NCBI RefSeq assembly: GCF_026790145.1
Contig: NZ_JALAMS010000003.1
Span: forward strand, 248,001-312,000
Source of the DNA: Bacillus_I endophytica_A
GTDB lineage: Bacteria; Bacillota; Bacilli; Bacillales; Bacillaceae_H
Length of the DNA stretch: 64,000 bases
Direction: 5' to 3'
Position 1 is the first letter of the stretch, and every line of letters starts with the position of its first letter. Position numbers and translations under genes: made by a program. The notes beneath the pieces were generated by a model. The model saw only the letters and a list, made by a program, of their open reading frames with translations. It searched no databases and was not told the DNA's origin. This document shows, piece after piece, positions 32,971-42,155 of the stretch.

Positions 32971-35847
32971 ATGGCAACAGATCGCATTGTTGTAAAAGGG
33001 GCTAGAGCCAATAATTTAAATAATCTTGATGTTACAATTCCCAGAGATAAACTCGTCGTAATGACGGGTTTATCTGGTTCGGGGAAATCTTCATTAGCTT
33101 TTGATACGATTTACGCGGAAGGACAGCGTCGTTACGTTGAGTCTTTATCAGCGTACGCTCGTCAGTTTTTAGGACAGATGGATAAGCCTGATGTGGATTC
33201 TATTGAAGGTCTTTCACCAGCAATTTCAATTGACCAAAAAACAACAAGCCGTAATCCGCGCTCAACAGTTGGGACAGTCACAGAAATTTATGATTATCTA
33301 CGCTTGCTGTTTGCGCGCGTTGGACGTCCAACGTGTCCAAATCACGGTATTGAAATTACATCTCAAACAATTGAACAGATGGTTGACCGCATTTTAGAAT
33401 ATCCAGAGCGCACGAAGCTTCAGGTGCTCGCTCCTGTTGTTGATGGACGTAAAGGTATGCATGTAAAAGTGCTTGAAGATATTAAAAAGCAAGGCTTCGT
33501 ACGCGTTCGAATTGATGGCGAAATGTATGATCTTGGCGATGACATTAACCTTGAAAAAAATAAAAAACATACTATCCAAGTAGTTGTGGACCGTATTGTT
33601 GTAAAAGAAGGGGTAGAAACAAGGTTAGCAGACTCTCTTGAAACGGCACTTCGGTTAGGGGAAGGAAAAGTCGTTATTGATGTTATCGGAGAAGAAGAGC
33701 TTCTTTTCAGTGAACATCACGCATGTCCATATTGTGGTTTCTCAATCGGTGAACTTGAGCCAAGAATGTTTTCATTTAACAGCCCATTTGGAGCTTGTAC
33801 AAGCTGTGATGGATTAGGGGTTCGGCTTGAAGTTGATTTAGATCTTGTGATTCCAAACTATGATTTATCGCTCAAAGAACATGCAATTGCACCTTGGGAG
33901 CCAACAAGTTCACAGTATTATCCACAGCTTTTAAAAGCTGTTTGTGTGCATTATGGAATCGATATGGACATTCCTGTTCGCGATATTCCTAAGCATTTGT
34001 TAGACAAAGTGCTCTATGGGAGTGATAAAGAACGCATTCATTTTCGCTATGAAAATGATTTTGGACAAATTCGTGAAAACGATATTGAGTTCGAAGGGGT
34101 TATCCCAAACATTGAGCGTCGTTATCGTGAAACAAGCTCAGACTACATTCGGGAGCAGATGGAAAAATATATGGGAGAACAGCCTTGCCCAAAATGTAAA
34201 GGAAACCGTCTTAAGAAAGAAACGCTTGCTGTTTTAATTGATGGTAAGCATATTGGGAAGGTAACGAGTTTTTCTGTACAAGAAGCATATGAGTTTTTTG
34301 CAACCCTTAGTCTTTCTGAAAAAGAGATGCAAATTGCTCAAATGATTTTAAGAGAAATTACAGAGCGTCTAGGATTTTTAAACAACGTTGGTCTTGATTA
34401 TTTAACGTTGAACAGAGCTGCAGGAACGCTTTCAGGAGGCGAGGCACAGCGCATCCGTTTGGCAACCCAGATTGGTTCTCGTTTATCAGGCGTTTTGTAT
34501 ATTTTAGATGAACCATCAATCGGACTTCATCAACGTGACAACGATCGTCTTATCGAAACAATGCAGAGCATGCGCGACTTAGGAAATACACTTATTGTTG
34601 TTGAACATGATGAAGATACCATGATGGCGGCTGATTATCTTATTGATATTGGACCTGGAGCAGGGATTCATGGAGGAAAAGTTGTTTCAGCAGGCACGCC
34701 TGAGGAAGTAATGCATGACGAAAACTCTTTAACAGGTCAATATTTATCAGGAAAGAAATTTATCCCACTTCCGACAGAGCGAAGAGCTGTTGATAAAGAG
34801 CGAATGCTTGAAATTGTAGGGGCAAAAGAAAATAACTTAAAAAATGTAAAAGTAAAGCTTCCACTAGGTTTATTTCTTGCTGTAACAGGCGTATCAGGTT
34901 CAGGGAAGAGTACGCTTATCAATGAGGTGCTAAGGAAATCACTGTCACAAAAGTTGAATAATGCGAAACAGAAACCAGGGGAGCATAAAGAAATTAAGGG
35001 AATTAATCACCTTGATAAAATTGTTGATATTGATCAATCACCTATTGGTAGAACGCCTCGCTCAAATCCGGCAACATATACAGGTGTGTTTGATCATATT
35101 CGTGACTTATTTGCTCAAACAAATGAAGCAAAAACACGCGGATATCAGAAAGGACGTTTTAGCTTTAATGTAAAGGGAGGACGTTGTGAAGCATGCCGAG
35201 GAGATGGAATTATCAAAATCGAAATGCACTTCCTTCCAGATGTGTATGTTCCATGCGAGGTTTGCCATGGGAAGCGATATAATCGTGAAACACTTGAAGT
35301 GAAATATAAAGGAAAGAACATTGCAGATGTTTTAGAAATGACTGTTGAAGATGCAATTGAATTCTTTGAAAATATTCCTAAAATCAAGCGTAAGCTTCAA
35401 ACAATTGAAGATGTTGGCCTAGGTTACATTACACTTGGTCAACCTGCTACAACTCTCTCAGGAGGCGAAGCACAGCGTGTGAAGCTTGCATCAGAACTTC
35501 ATCGTCGTTCAACAGGCCGTACAATGTATATTTTAGATGAACCAACAACAGGGTTGCATGTTGATGATATTGCTCGTTTACTAAAAGTTCTTCAGCGCTT
35601 AGTTGGCAATGGAGACACTGTGCTTGTTATTGAACATAACTTAGATGTTATTAAGACTGCTGATTATATTATTGATCTTGGTCCTGATGGTGGGGATAAA
35701 GGTGGACAAATTGTAGCAACAGGAGTACCAGAAGAAGTTGCAAATGTTGAAGGATCTTATACAGGCCGCTATCTTGCGCCTATTCTTGAGCGAGATCGTA
35801 AAAGAATGGAAGCTCGTTTAAAAGGAGCAGAAACGGTTAAATCATAA
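32971..35847 (+). CDS. uvrA: Excinuclease ABC subunit A
   Basis: 958 residues. Two ABC ATPase modules: Walker A GLSGSGKSS near residue 31 and GVSGSGKST near 640; two LSGGEAQR signatures; zinc-binding Cys pairs near 255/280 (CPYCG, CTSC) and near 740/765 (CEACRG, CEVCHG). UvrA scans DNA for helix distortions as a dimer and loads UvrB. ATG 32971 uses the GGAGGG at the end of uvrB, consistent with coupling. A terminator follows. Confidence 0.98.
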   Translation: MATDRIVVKGARANNLNNLDVTIPRDKLVVMTGLSGSGKSSLAFDTIYAEGQRRYVESLSAYARQFLGQMDKPDVDSIEGLSPAISIDQKTTSRNPRSTVGTVTEIYDYLRLLFARVGRPTCPNHGIEITSQTIEQMVDRILEYPERTKLQVLAPVVDGRKGMHVKVLEDIKKQGFVRVRIDGEMYDLGDDINLEKNKKHTIQVVVDRIVVKEGVETRLADSLETALRLGEGKVVIDVIGEEELLFSEHHACPYCGFSIGELEPRMFSFNSPFGACTSCDGLGVRLEVDLDLVIPNYDLSLKEHAIAPWEPTSSQYYPQLLKAVCVHYGIDMDIPVRDIPKHLLDKVLYGSDKERIHFRYENDFGQIRENDIEFEGVIPNIERRYRETSSDYIREQMEKYMGEQPCPKCKGNRLKKETLAVLIDGKHIGKVTSFSVQEAYEFFATLSLSEKEMQIAQMILREITERLGFLNNVGLDYLTLNRAAGTLSGGEAQRIRLATQIGSRLSGVLYILDEPSIGLHQRDNDRLIETMQSMRDLGNTLIVVEHDEDTMMAADYLIDIGPGAGIHGGKVVSAGTPEEVMHDENSLTGQYLSGKKFIPLPTERRAVDKERMLEIVGAKENNLKNVKVKLPLGLFLAVTGVSGSGKSTLINEVLRKSLSQKLNNAKQKPGEHKEIKGINHLDKIVDIDQSPIGRTPRSNPATYTGVFDHIRDLFAQTNEAKTRGYQKGRFSFNVKGGRCEACRGDGIIKIEMHFLPDVYVPCEVCHGKRYNRETLEVKYKGKNIADVLEMTVEDAIEFFENIPKIKRKLQTIEDVGLGYITLGQPATTLSGGEAQRVKLASELHRRSTGRTMYILDEPTTGLHVDDIARLLKVLQRLVGNGDTVLVIEHNLDVIKTADYIIDLGPDGGDKGGQIVATGVPEEVANVEGSYTGRYLAPILERDRKRMEARLKGAETVKS

Positions 35848-35851
35848 TGTG

Positions 35852-35891
35852 AAAAGGGTAAGTCTACTAAAAAGTGACTTATCCTTTTTTT
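35852..35891 (+). terminator. Terminator after uvrA
   Basis: Stem AAAAGGGTAAGTC/GACTTATCCTTTT with an 11-base loop and seven T. Confidence 0.88.
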
Positions 35892-35919
35892 ATAGAGCTA
35901 AGGAAAGTTTTTCGAATGT

Positions 35920-35946
35920 TGAAACTTACTTCAACATAAAAACGTA
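35920..35946 (+). promoter_or_regulatory. SigW (ECF envelope-stress) promoter of yvlABCD
   Basis: Perfect TGAAAC at 35920-35925, 17-base spacer, perfect CGTA at 35943-35946. The start falls about 35953, 23 bases before the first gene. The B. subtilis yvlABCD operon belongs to the SigW regulon, so sequence and context agree. Confidence 0.85.
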
Positions 35947-35975
35947 ATACAGATAAAGGAGATGAAAAAACAAAC

Positions 35976-36290
35976 ATGGAGTCTAATAAAGTCTTGTCAG
36001 CCCTTTCTTATTTTAGTCTTTTCTTTGCTCCCTTTCTCTTACCAATTATCATCTACTTTGTTACCCAAGATAAAAGAGTTAAGGATGATGCAAAATGGGC
36101 ATTGTTCTCTCATATATTACCAGTGTTATCAATACCTTTATTCTTCCTTTACCTTATCCCATATTTCTCAGGTCACTATGGCTTATCAGCCGCATGGATT
36201 ATTTTTGTTGCTATCCTGTGTCTTGTTCTCTCGTTTGGAGTTGCAATTTGGAATGTTGTCAAAGGAATTAAAGTCATCATTGATCGTTAA
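35976..36290 (+). CDS. yvlA: DUF4870-type small membrane protein (YvlA-like)
   Basis: 104 residues with three membrane segments (about 5-27, 44-65, 73-100) and the conserved DAKWALFSHIL stretch between the first two, as in DUF4870 proteins. An overlapping frame starting at 35962 gives a less plausible product and its ATG abuts the ribosome site. First gene of a SigW-type operon; function unknown, presumably membrane adaptation to envelope stress. Confidence 0.8.
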   Translation: MESNKVLSALSYFSLFFAPFLLPIIIYFVTQDKRVKDDAKWALFSHILPVLSIPLFFLYLIPYFSGHYGLSAAWIIFVAILCLVLSFGVAIWNVVKGIKVIIDR

Positions 36291-36305
36291 TAAGGAGGAA
36301 ATATA

Positions 36306-37400
36306 ATGGAAAACCAACGTAAACAGCTTCTGAGAATGATTGAAGAAGGTCGAATTTCTGCTGATGAAGCATTTAAATTACTTGAAACAATGGAAAGAGA
36401 AGAAAAAGAAGCAAAACAGAAGGAAGAAAAAGCAGTAGAAGTTTCTCCTTTTTTAGACGAGAAAGCTTTTCAAAAGGAAGAGCCTCCTCGTGAACGTGAT
36501 TTAAAGAAAAAAGTGTTTTCATTTTTAGATCAAACTGTAAAGAAGATTAAAGATACAGATTTAGATTTTAATTTTGGTATTTCTTACGATGTTAATCAAA
36601 TTTTCCAACATAGTGATGTGGAAGTTCGTAGCCTTGACCTTGATATTGCAAACGGAAATGTAACAATTGAGCCTTGGTCACAAAATGAGGTCCGTATTGA
36701 ATGTTCAGCAAAAGTTTATAAAGTAAATAGCCAAGAAGAAGCCAAAAAGCTTTTCTCTCAAGAAACAATATTTTCTACTGAAGAAGGCAAGATTCGTTTC
36801 AATGTTCAAAATAAAGGGATTAAAGTCAAAGCGCACCTGTTCATTCCAAATGTAGAGTATAATGAAATCATATTGCGCACGTTTAACGGTCCTATCGTTG
36901 GGAAAGATTTAAAAATAGGAAATTTAAAAGCTAAAACGGCGAACGGCAGCTTATCATTTGAGAATATACGCGGAGAAAAAGGGGAGTTTGAGACAGTACA
37001 CGGAGCTCTTTCACTACAAAATATTTCACTCAATAAGTGTGAAGGAGAGACAATCAATGGAGCTATTAATCTAAGGGGAGAAGCAAGACATGTTGATTTG
37101 CAGACGTTCAATGGAAGTATTGAACAGTATTTAATACAGCCTTCTCAATACTTATTTCTAAAATCAACAGCAGGAAGCATCAAAACTTTCTTTGCACCTG
37201 GAGCTTTTATTGATGGAAGTATTCGCTCAAACTTTGGCAACCTTACATGTAACCTTCCAAATGTTCATATATTAGAAGAAAAGAATGAGAAAATCCAAAA
37301 GGTTTTAAAGTTCCGCTCTATTAATAGTGGGGAAAGCGTCACGAAAATAGTGGCTGAATCTAGAACAGGAGCTATCGGACTGTATGAAAGGGAAGTGTAG
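36306..37400 (+). CDS. yvlB: YvlB-like DUF4097 protein with N-terminal SHOCT-like helix
   Basis: 364 residues, no signal peptide or membrane segment. Residues 1-~35 (LLRMIEEGRISADEAFKLLE) form the short helical SHOCT-like motif found in cytoplasmic partners of membrane proteins; a charged linker follows; residues ~100-360 are a DUF4097 beta-helix-like repeat domain (runs such as TANGSLSFENI and TINGAINLRG). ATG 36306 follows AAGGAGG. Second gene of the yvl operon; the DUF4097/PspC pairing recurs in Gram-positive envelope-stress operons. Confidence 0.85.
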   Translation: MENQRKQLLRMIEEGRISADEAFKLLETMEREEKEAKQKEEKAVEVSPFLDEKAFQKEEPPRERDLKKKVFSFLDQTVKKIKDTDLDFNFGISYDVNQIFQHSDVEVRSLDLDIANGNVTIEPWSQNEVRIECSAKVYKVNSQEEAKKLFSQETIFSTEEGKIRFNVQNKGIKVKAHLFIPNVEYNEIILRTFNGPIVGKDLKIGNLKAKTANGSLSFENIRGEKGEFETVHGALSLQNISLNKCEGETINGAINLRGEARHVDLQTFNGSIEQYLIQPSQYLFLKSTAGSIKTFFAPGAFIDGSIRSNFGNLTCNLPNVHILEEKNEKIQKVLKFRSINSGESVTKIVAESRTGAIGLYEREV

Positions 37401-37403
37401 CAA

Positions 37404-37595
37404 TTGAAGACAAAGCTGTATCGTTCTGTAAAGGACCGTAAGTTAGGTGGAGTACTCGGTGGACTTGCTGACTATTTAAATATGGACAGCAGCCTTCTTC
37501 GTATTATTTTTATTGTTGCATTTATTGGCGGAGTAGGATCGATTGGGTGGATTTACCTAATATGGATTTTCATCGTTCCAAATGAAGGAGAATAA
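37404..37595 (+). CDS. yvlC: PspC-domain membrane protein (YvlC-like)
   Basis: 63 residues, PspC domain: LYRSVKDRKLGGVLGGLADYLNMD then one to two membrane segments (about 30-58). TTG start at 37404, three bases after the yvlB stop, with AAGGGAAGTG upstream. Paralogue of the lone PspC protein near 27.2 kb (about the same length and same LYRS/GGL motif). Likely acts with YvlB and YvlD at the membrane under SigW-type stress. Confidence 0.85.
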   Translation: MKTKLYRSVKDRKLGGVLGGLADYLNMDSSLLRIIFIVAFIGGVGSIGWIYLIWIFIVPNEGE

Positions 37596-37598
37596 CGT

Positions 37599-37958
37599 AT
37601 GTGGAAAAGATGGGTTATTAGCATTGTTGTGAATGCATTAAGCCTCATGATTGTATCAACCATTTTTGACGATTTTTATTTGAGTTCAGTCAGTGCAGCT
37701 GTAATTGCTGCTATTGTGCTCTCTATTATTAACATCATCATTAAGCCAATCCTTATTTTATTTACGTTACCAGCAACAATCTTAACATTGGGATTGTTCC
37801 TATTTGTTATCAATGCAATTACATTGATGATTACACAAGGAATCATTGGAGATGCCTTTATTATTGATGGGTTTAGTACAGCTTTGTTTGCAGCAATTAT
37901 TATGGCACTATTAAATTTAATCGCTCAAAAAGCATTTATTGAGCCAATGCAACGTTAG
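37599..37958 (+). CDS. yvlD: Phage-holin-4_2-like membrane protein (YvlD-like)
   Basis: 119 residues with four membrane segments (about 5-22, 28-50, 57-80, 88-112). It belongs to the group called holin superfamily IV/mycobacterial 4 TMS in databases, but it is chromosomal and operon-encoded, with no sign of a lysis function. ATG 37599, three bases after yvlC stop, GGAG upstream. Last gene of the operon, followed by a terminator. Confidence 0.83.
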   Translation: MWKRWVISIVVNALSLMIVSTIFDDFYLSSVSAAVIAAIVLSIINIIIKPILILFTLPATILTLGLFLFVINAITLMITQGIIGDAFIIDGFSTALFAAIIMALLNLIAQKAFIEPMQR

Positions 37959-37990
37959 AAGAGCAGGTGAAGGAACCTGCTCTTTTTTTT
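37959..37990 (+). terminator. Terminator after yvlD
   Basis: Stem AGAGCAGGT/ACCTGCTCT followed by eight T. Confidence 0.9.
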
Positions 37991-38114
37991 AGTTTTTTTA
38001 AGAAATTTTTCTTCTAAAATCATTTAATGATACAATAAACAGGATAACAGCATTTGTAATTAGAATAAGAAAATATCTTTACATCAAATACGAGAAAACA
38101 GGGAGGAACCACCC

Positions 38115-39062
38115 TTGGCAAAAGTGAGAACAAAAGACATAATAGAGAAATTTAATCTAGAACTAATCAGTGGAGAAGAAGGGGTGAACCGCCCGATTAC
38201 AGTGAGTGATATTTCACGACCTGGCATTGAGATGGCAGGCTATTTTACATATTATCCTGCAGAGCGTCTTCAGCTTCTTGGAAAAACAGAGATTTCTTTT
38301 TTTAATCAACTTGATGTTGAACAAAAGCAAATTAGAATGGAAAAGCTTTGTACAGATATTACTCCAGCTATTGTTGTATCAAGAGAGATGGAAGTCCCAC
38401 AAGAGCTTATTGAAGCGTCTGAGCGCGAGTCTGTGCCTGTTTTGCGCTCTGACATGAAAACAACACGGTTATCAAGTCGATTGACAAACTACTTAGAAAG
38501 TAAACTTGCTCCTACGACAGCGGTACACGGTGTATTAGTTGATATTTACGGTGTTGGTGTTTTAATCATCGGAAAAAGCGGAGTTGGGAAAAGTGAAACA
38601 GCACTTGAGCTTGTAAAACGAGGCCATCGTTTAGTTGCTGATGACTGTGTTGAAATTCGCCAGGAAGACCAGGATACTTTAATTGGAAACGCTCCTGGAT
38701 TAATTGAACATCTTCTAGAGATTCGCGGGCTAGGTATTATTAATGTTATGACACTCTTTGGAGCAGGTGCTGTGAGAAACTTTAAGCGCATCACTCTCGT
38801 TATTAACTTGGAGACATGGGATCAAACAAAGCATTATGATCGTCTTGGTCTTGAAGAAGAAAAAATGAAAATTATTGATACACAGATTACGAAACTAACA
38901 GTTCCTGTACGTCCAGGTCGAAACTTAGCCGTTATCATTGAGGTAGCTGCAATGAACTATCGTCTTAAGAAAATGGGTATTAACGCAGCTGAACAATTTT
39001 CGAATCGCCTAACAGGGGCAATTGAAGATACAACGCTTGAAGACCATGACGAAACATATTGA
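38115..39062 (+). CDS. hprK: HPr kinase/phosphorylase
   Basis: 315 residues. N-terminal domain 1-~130; C-terminal kinase domain with Walker A GKSGVGKS at about 153-160, then HRLVADD and the HPrK signature LEIRGLGIINV near 202. The enzyme phosphorylates HPr and Crh at Ser46 with ATP or PPi when glycolytic intermediates are high and reverses it with phosphate, setting CcpA-dependent catabolite repression. Start TTG 38115 with GGGAGGA 7 bases upstream. First gene of hprK-lgt-yvoD-ppaX-yvoF; the Crh gene is also in this window near 56.7 kb. Confidence 0.97.
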   Translation: MAKVRTKDIIEKFNLELISGEEGVNRPITVSDISRPGIEMAGYFTYYPAERLQLLGKTEISFFNQLDVEQKQIRMEKLCTDITPAIVVSREMEVPQELIEASERESVPVLRSDMKTTRLSSRLTNYLESKLAPTTAVHGVLVDIYGVGVLIIGKSGVGKSETALELVKRGHRLVADDCVEIRQEDQDTLIGNAPGLIEHLLEIRGLGIINVMTLFGAGAVRNFKRITLVINLETWDQTKHYDRLGLEEEKMKIIDTQITKLTVPVRPGRNLAVIIEVAAMNYRLKKMGINAAEQFSNRLTGAIEDTTLEDHDETY

Positions 39063-39094
39063 GAAAAGACTAAACCATAAAGGAAGTGAGAGAG

Positions 39095-39904
39095 ATGGAA
39101 GACATTCAGCCACTTGATCGTGTGTTCCTTGAAATTGGTCCACTAACGGTTTATTGGTATGGGGTGATTATCGGGATTGGCGTAATTCTTGGTCTTTATT
39201 TAGCGACAAAAGAATGTGAGCGTCGAGGTATTCCAAAAGAAGTCTTTGTTGATCTAGTTCTATTTGCAGTACCGATTGCTATTATCTTTGCTCGTGTTTA
39301 TTATGTAGCATTTAAATGGGACTATTATTCTGAGAACTTAGTTCAAATCCCGCAGATTTGGCATGGGGGGATTGCAATTCATGGCGGACTCATTGGAGCT
39401 GTATTAACAGCCGTTATCTATTCTAAAGTAAGAGGATACTCATTTTGGAAACTTGCTGATATTGCGGCCCCAAGTATTTTACTAGGTCAGGCGATTGGTC
39501 GATGGGGAAATTTCATGAACCAAGAAGCACATGGCGGGCCTGTTTCAAGAGTCTTCTTAGAAAATTTACATTTGCCAAAATTCATTATAGATCAAATGTA
39601 TATTAATGGGACTTATTATCACCCAACATTTTTATATGAATCCCTGTGGAGCATAGTTGGTGTTGTTGTTTTAATCTTGTTAAGAAGAGCAAACTTACGT
39701 CGAGGAGAGCTTTTCTTTACATACGTTATTTGGTATTCGATTGGGCGCTTCTTTATTGAAGGAATGAGAACAGATAGTCTGATGCTGACAAGTTCACTTC
39801 GTATTGCTCAAGTTATTTCTATTGTATTGATTCTCCTTTCTCTTGTTTTTATTATAGTTCGTCGCTGGAAAGGATGGAGCAAGAAGCACTATCTTGATCA
39901 GTAA
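39095..39904 (+). CDS. lgt: Prolipoprotein diacylglyceryl transferase
   Basis: 269 residues, same length as B. subtilis Lgt, seven membrane segments. Carries the WHGGIAIHGG motif and the Lgt signature GRWGNFMNQEAHGG. The enzyme moves diacylglycerol from phosphatidylglycerol onto the lipobox cysteine; substrates in this window include CccB, the TctC-like protein and the repeat lipoprotein. ATG 39095 is preferred over GTG 39086 because AGGAAGTG at 39081-39088 then has normal spacing. Confidence 0.97.
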   Translation: MEDIQPLDRVFLEIGPLTVYWYGVIIGIGVILGLYLATKECERRGIPKEVFVDLVLFAVPIAIIFARVYYVAFKWDYYSENLVQIPQIWHGGIAIHGGLIGAVLTAVIYSKVRGYSFWKLADIAAPSILLGQAIGRWGNFMNQEAHGGPVSRVFLENLHLPKFIIDQMYINGTYYHPTFLYESLWSIVGVVVLILLRRANLRRGELFFTYVIWYSIGRFFIEGMRTDSLMLTSSLRIAQVISIVLILLSLVFIIVRRWKGWSKKHYLDQ

Positions 39905-39938
39905 TGTTCGATAATCTAGGGATAGGGGGATATACTTC

Positions 39939-40886
39939 ATGAAAAAGTCGCTTCAAAGGGGAATAATCTCAGGTTTAAAAACAACATGGACACTCGGGAA
40001 AATCATTTTTCCTGTTACACTTATTGTTTATCTTCTTCAGTATACGCCAGTCATTGATCTTATTGCTTCGTGGCTAACACCTGTAATGAAAGTCATTGGA
40101 CTTCCAGGGGATGCAGCTGTTCCACTTGTTTTAGGAAACTTGCTTAATTTGTATGCTGGGATTGCAGGAATCTTAACGCTTGACTTGTCTGTAAAAGAAG
40201 TTTTTATTCTAGCTGTTATGCTGTCATTTAGCCATAACTTGCTTATCGAGTCAACAGTAGCGTTGAAAGTGGGAGTTAGACTTTCTGTTATTTTGTCTGT
40301 TCGTATTGGGCTTGCTCTCTTGTCTGCTTTTATTATCAATCTTGTTTGGAAAGGTGGAGGAGAGCAAGCTCAGTACGGCTTTATTTCTCAGAAGGATGAA
40401 GTTGTATCAGGATGGGGAGCCATTATACTAAAAGGGATTGAAACAGCTGCTATGGGGATTTTACAGCTGGCGATTATTGTTATCCCTGTCATGATCGCAC
40501 TTCAAATTTTAAAAGATTTAGGATGGTTAAGTAAGTTTTCAAATAAGATGGTTCCTTTTACAAAATTATTAGGTATGAATGGAAATACCTCTACAACGCT
40601 TGTAACAGGACTATTAATTGGTTTGGCGTATGGAGCAGGGGTAATGATTCAAGCAGTTCAAGAAGAAGGAGTATCTAAAAAAGATGCAACGCTTGCCTTT
40701 ATTTTCTTAGTTGCTTGTCATGCAGTTGTAGAAGACACTCTTGTGTTTATTCCACTCGGTATTCCTGTTCTTCCATTGCTACTTATTCGCGTTATTACGG
40801 CCCTTCTTTTGACGATTGTTATCGCTAAAATTTGGAGTCGCCAAAAGGGATTATCTCAAAGAAAGGAAGTTACCTATGAACGTTAA
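39939..40886 (+). CDS. yvoD: Nucleoside-recognition (Gate) domain membrane protein (YvoD-like)
   Basis: 315 residues, about eight membrane segments, with two Gate/nucleoside-recognition repeats (FSHNLLIES near residue 100 and FLVACHAVVEDTLVF near 260 are matching blocks). Related proteins include SpmA/SpmB and parts of FeoB, which suggests transport or gating, but no substrate is known. The ATG lies 34 bases after lgt. Its 3' end overlaps ppaX by 11 bases, so it is part of the hprK operon. Confidence 0.8.
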   Translation: MKKSLQRGIISGLKTTWTLGKIIFPVTLIVYLLQYTPVIDLIASWLTPVMKVIGLPGDAAVPLVLGNLLNLYAGIAGILTLDLSVKEVFILAVMLSFSHNLLIESTVALKVGVRLSVILSVRIGLALLSAFIINLVWKGGGEQAQYGFISQKDEVVSGWGAIILKGIETAAMGILQLAIIVIPVMIALQILKDLGWLSKFSNKMVPFTKLLGMNGNTSTTLVTGLLIGLAYGAGVMIQAVQEEGVSKKDATLAFIFLVACHAVVEDTLVFIPLGIPVLPLLLIRVITALLLTIVIAKIWSRQKGLSQRKEVTYER

Positions 40887-41517
40887 TACTCTGCTTTTTG
40901 ACTTAGATGGAACATTAATTGATACAAATGAGTTAATCATTTCTTCTTTTTTACATACGCTTGACACATATTATCCAAGCAAATATAAAAGGGAAGATGT
41001 GCTTTCATTTATGGGGCCGCCTCTTTATGATTCATTTGCTCAATTAAATCCAGAAAATATAGAGGAAATGGTGGACTGTTATAGAGCATACAACCATGAG
41101 CATCATGACCGCTTAGTGACAGAATTTCCAACTGTTTTTGAAACGGTAAAATGGTTAAAAGAGCAAGGCTACAAGCTTGGTATTGTAACAACCAAAATTC
41201 GTCAGACAGTTGAAATGGGACTGAAGCTAACAGGATTAGATCCTTTTTTCGATGTTGTCATTACGCTTGATGATGTTCAGCATGCTAAACCACATCGTGA
41301 ACCAATTGATAAAGCATTAGCTAAGCTGAATGCTAAACCAGAGGAAGCAATGATGATTGGTGATAATTCGCACGATATTCTGGCTGGTAAAAATGCTGGC
41401 ACAAAGACGGTTGGGGTAGCTTGGAGTGCCAAAGGAAAAGCACATGTTGCTTCATATGAGCCAGACTACATTCTCGATGAGATGGGAGATTTAAAAGCCA
41501 TACTTGGAGGAAAGTAA
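40876..41517 (+). CDS. ppaX: Pyrophosphatase PpaX (HAD family)
   Basis: 213 residues. HAD motifs: I FDLDGTLID near residue 8-16, II with Thr/Ser in GIVTTK near 110, III Lys in AKPHREP near 140, IV GDNSHD near 165. PpaX hydrolyses the pyrophosphate made when HPrK dephosphorylates HPr-Ser-P, pulling that reaction forward. Start ATG 40876 follows AAAGGAAG; the longer frame's first 20 residues fall in yvoD. Operon position beside hprK matches B. subtilis. Confidence 0.93.
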   Translation: MNVNTLLFDLDGTLIDTNELIISSFLHTLDTYYPSKYKREDVLSFMGPPLYDSFAQLNPENIEEMVDCYRAYNHEHHDRLVTEFPTVFETVKWLKEQGYKLGIVTTKIRQTVEMGLKLTGLDPFFDVVITLDDVQHAKPHREPIDKALAKLNAKPEEAMMIGDNSHDILAGKNAGTKTVGVAWSAKGKAHVASYEPDYILDEMGDLKAILGGK

Positions 41518-41519
41518 AA

Positions 41520-42041
41520 GTGCGAAAATTAGAGTGTTATGAAGTAAATGATGAGAATGCATTGTGGAACATGTACAAAACAGTTTCATTTTGGAAAGTT
41601 GTCAAAAACTTTATCGTAATTCAACTTGCGCGCTATATGCCATTTTTAAAAGTGAAAAATTGGCTTTATCGGACTTTTCTTCGCATGAACATTGGAGAAA
41701 AAACATCTTTTGCATTAATGGCAATGGTTGATGTCATGTTTCCTGAACGAATTTCCGTTGGTCGTAACTCTATTATTGGCTACAACACAACGATTTTGAC
41801 TCATGAATATTTAATTAAAGAGTACCGTCTTGGAGATGTAGAAATTGGTAGCGAAGTAATGATTGGAGCAAATACAACAATCTTGCCTGGGGTAACAATT
41901 GGTGATGGAGCCATTGTAGCAGCAGGAACTGTTGTACATCGTAACGTAGCCCCAGGAACATTTGTTGGTGGAAACCCCATGAACGTAATTTATTCAAAAG
42001 AAGAAATGAAAAATAGGGATAAAAGTAAAGACCTTTCTTAA
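41520..42041 (+). CDS. yvoF: Hexapeptide-repeat acyltransferase (YvoF-like)
   Basis: 173 residues. C-terminal half (about 75-160) is a left-handed beta-helix of hexapeptide repeats (IGSEVMIGANTTILPGVTIGDGAIVAAGTVV) typical of the maltose/galactoside O-acetyltransferase group. Start GTG 41520 with GGAGG 9 bases upstream, two bases after the ppaX stop. The acceptor is unknown. Last gene of the hprK operon, closed by a terminator. Confidence 0.85.
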   Translation: MRKLECYEVNDENALWNMYKTVSFWKVVKNFIVIQLARYMPFLKVKNWLYRTFLRMNIGEKTSFALMAMVDVMFPERISVGRNSIIGYNTTILTHEYLIKEYRLGDVEIGSEVMIGANTTILPGVTIGDGAIVAAGTVVHRNVAPGTFVGGNPMNVIYSKEEMKNRDKSKDLS

Positions 42042-42062
42042 TTCTATAAGAAAGGTCTTTTT
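42027..42062 (+). terminator. Terminator after yvoF
   Basis: Perfect stem AAAGACCTTTCTTA/TAAGAAAGGTCTTT plus T-run; begins inside the last yvoF codons. Confidence 0.9.
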
Positions 42063-42155
42063 AGTTGTTAGTAATTCTTACTTTCCTTATTGGGATTGTT
42101 GTATTATAATGCTAGAAGGAATAACATATTTACTACATTAGGAGGTTTAACAGCT

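Noticed and set aside
35962..36306. 114-residue + strand ORF overlapping yvlA
   Set aside because: Out of frame with the DUF4870 protein, start codon abuts the ribosome site, and no family resemblance.
42063..42155. CymR or S-box control of tcyP
   Set aside because: The 93-base leader is too short for an S-box and shows only a partial CymR-like match (TATTGGGATT).
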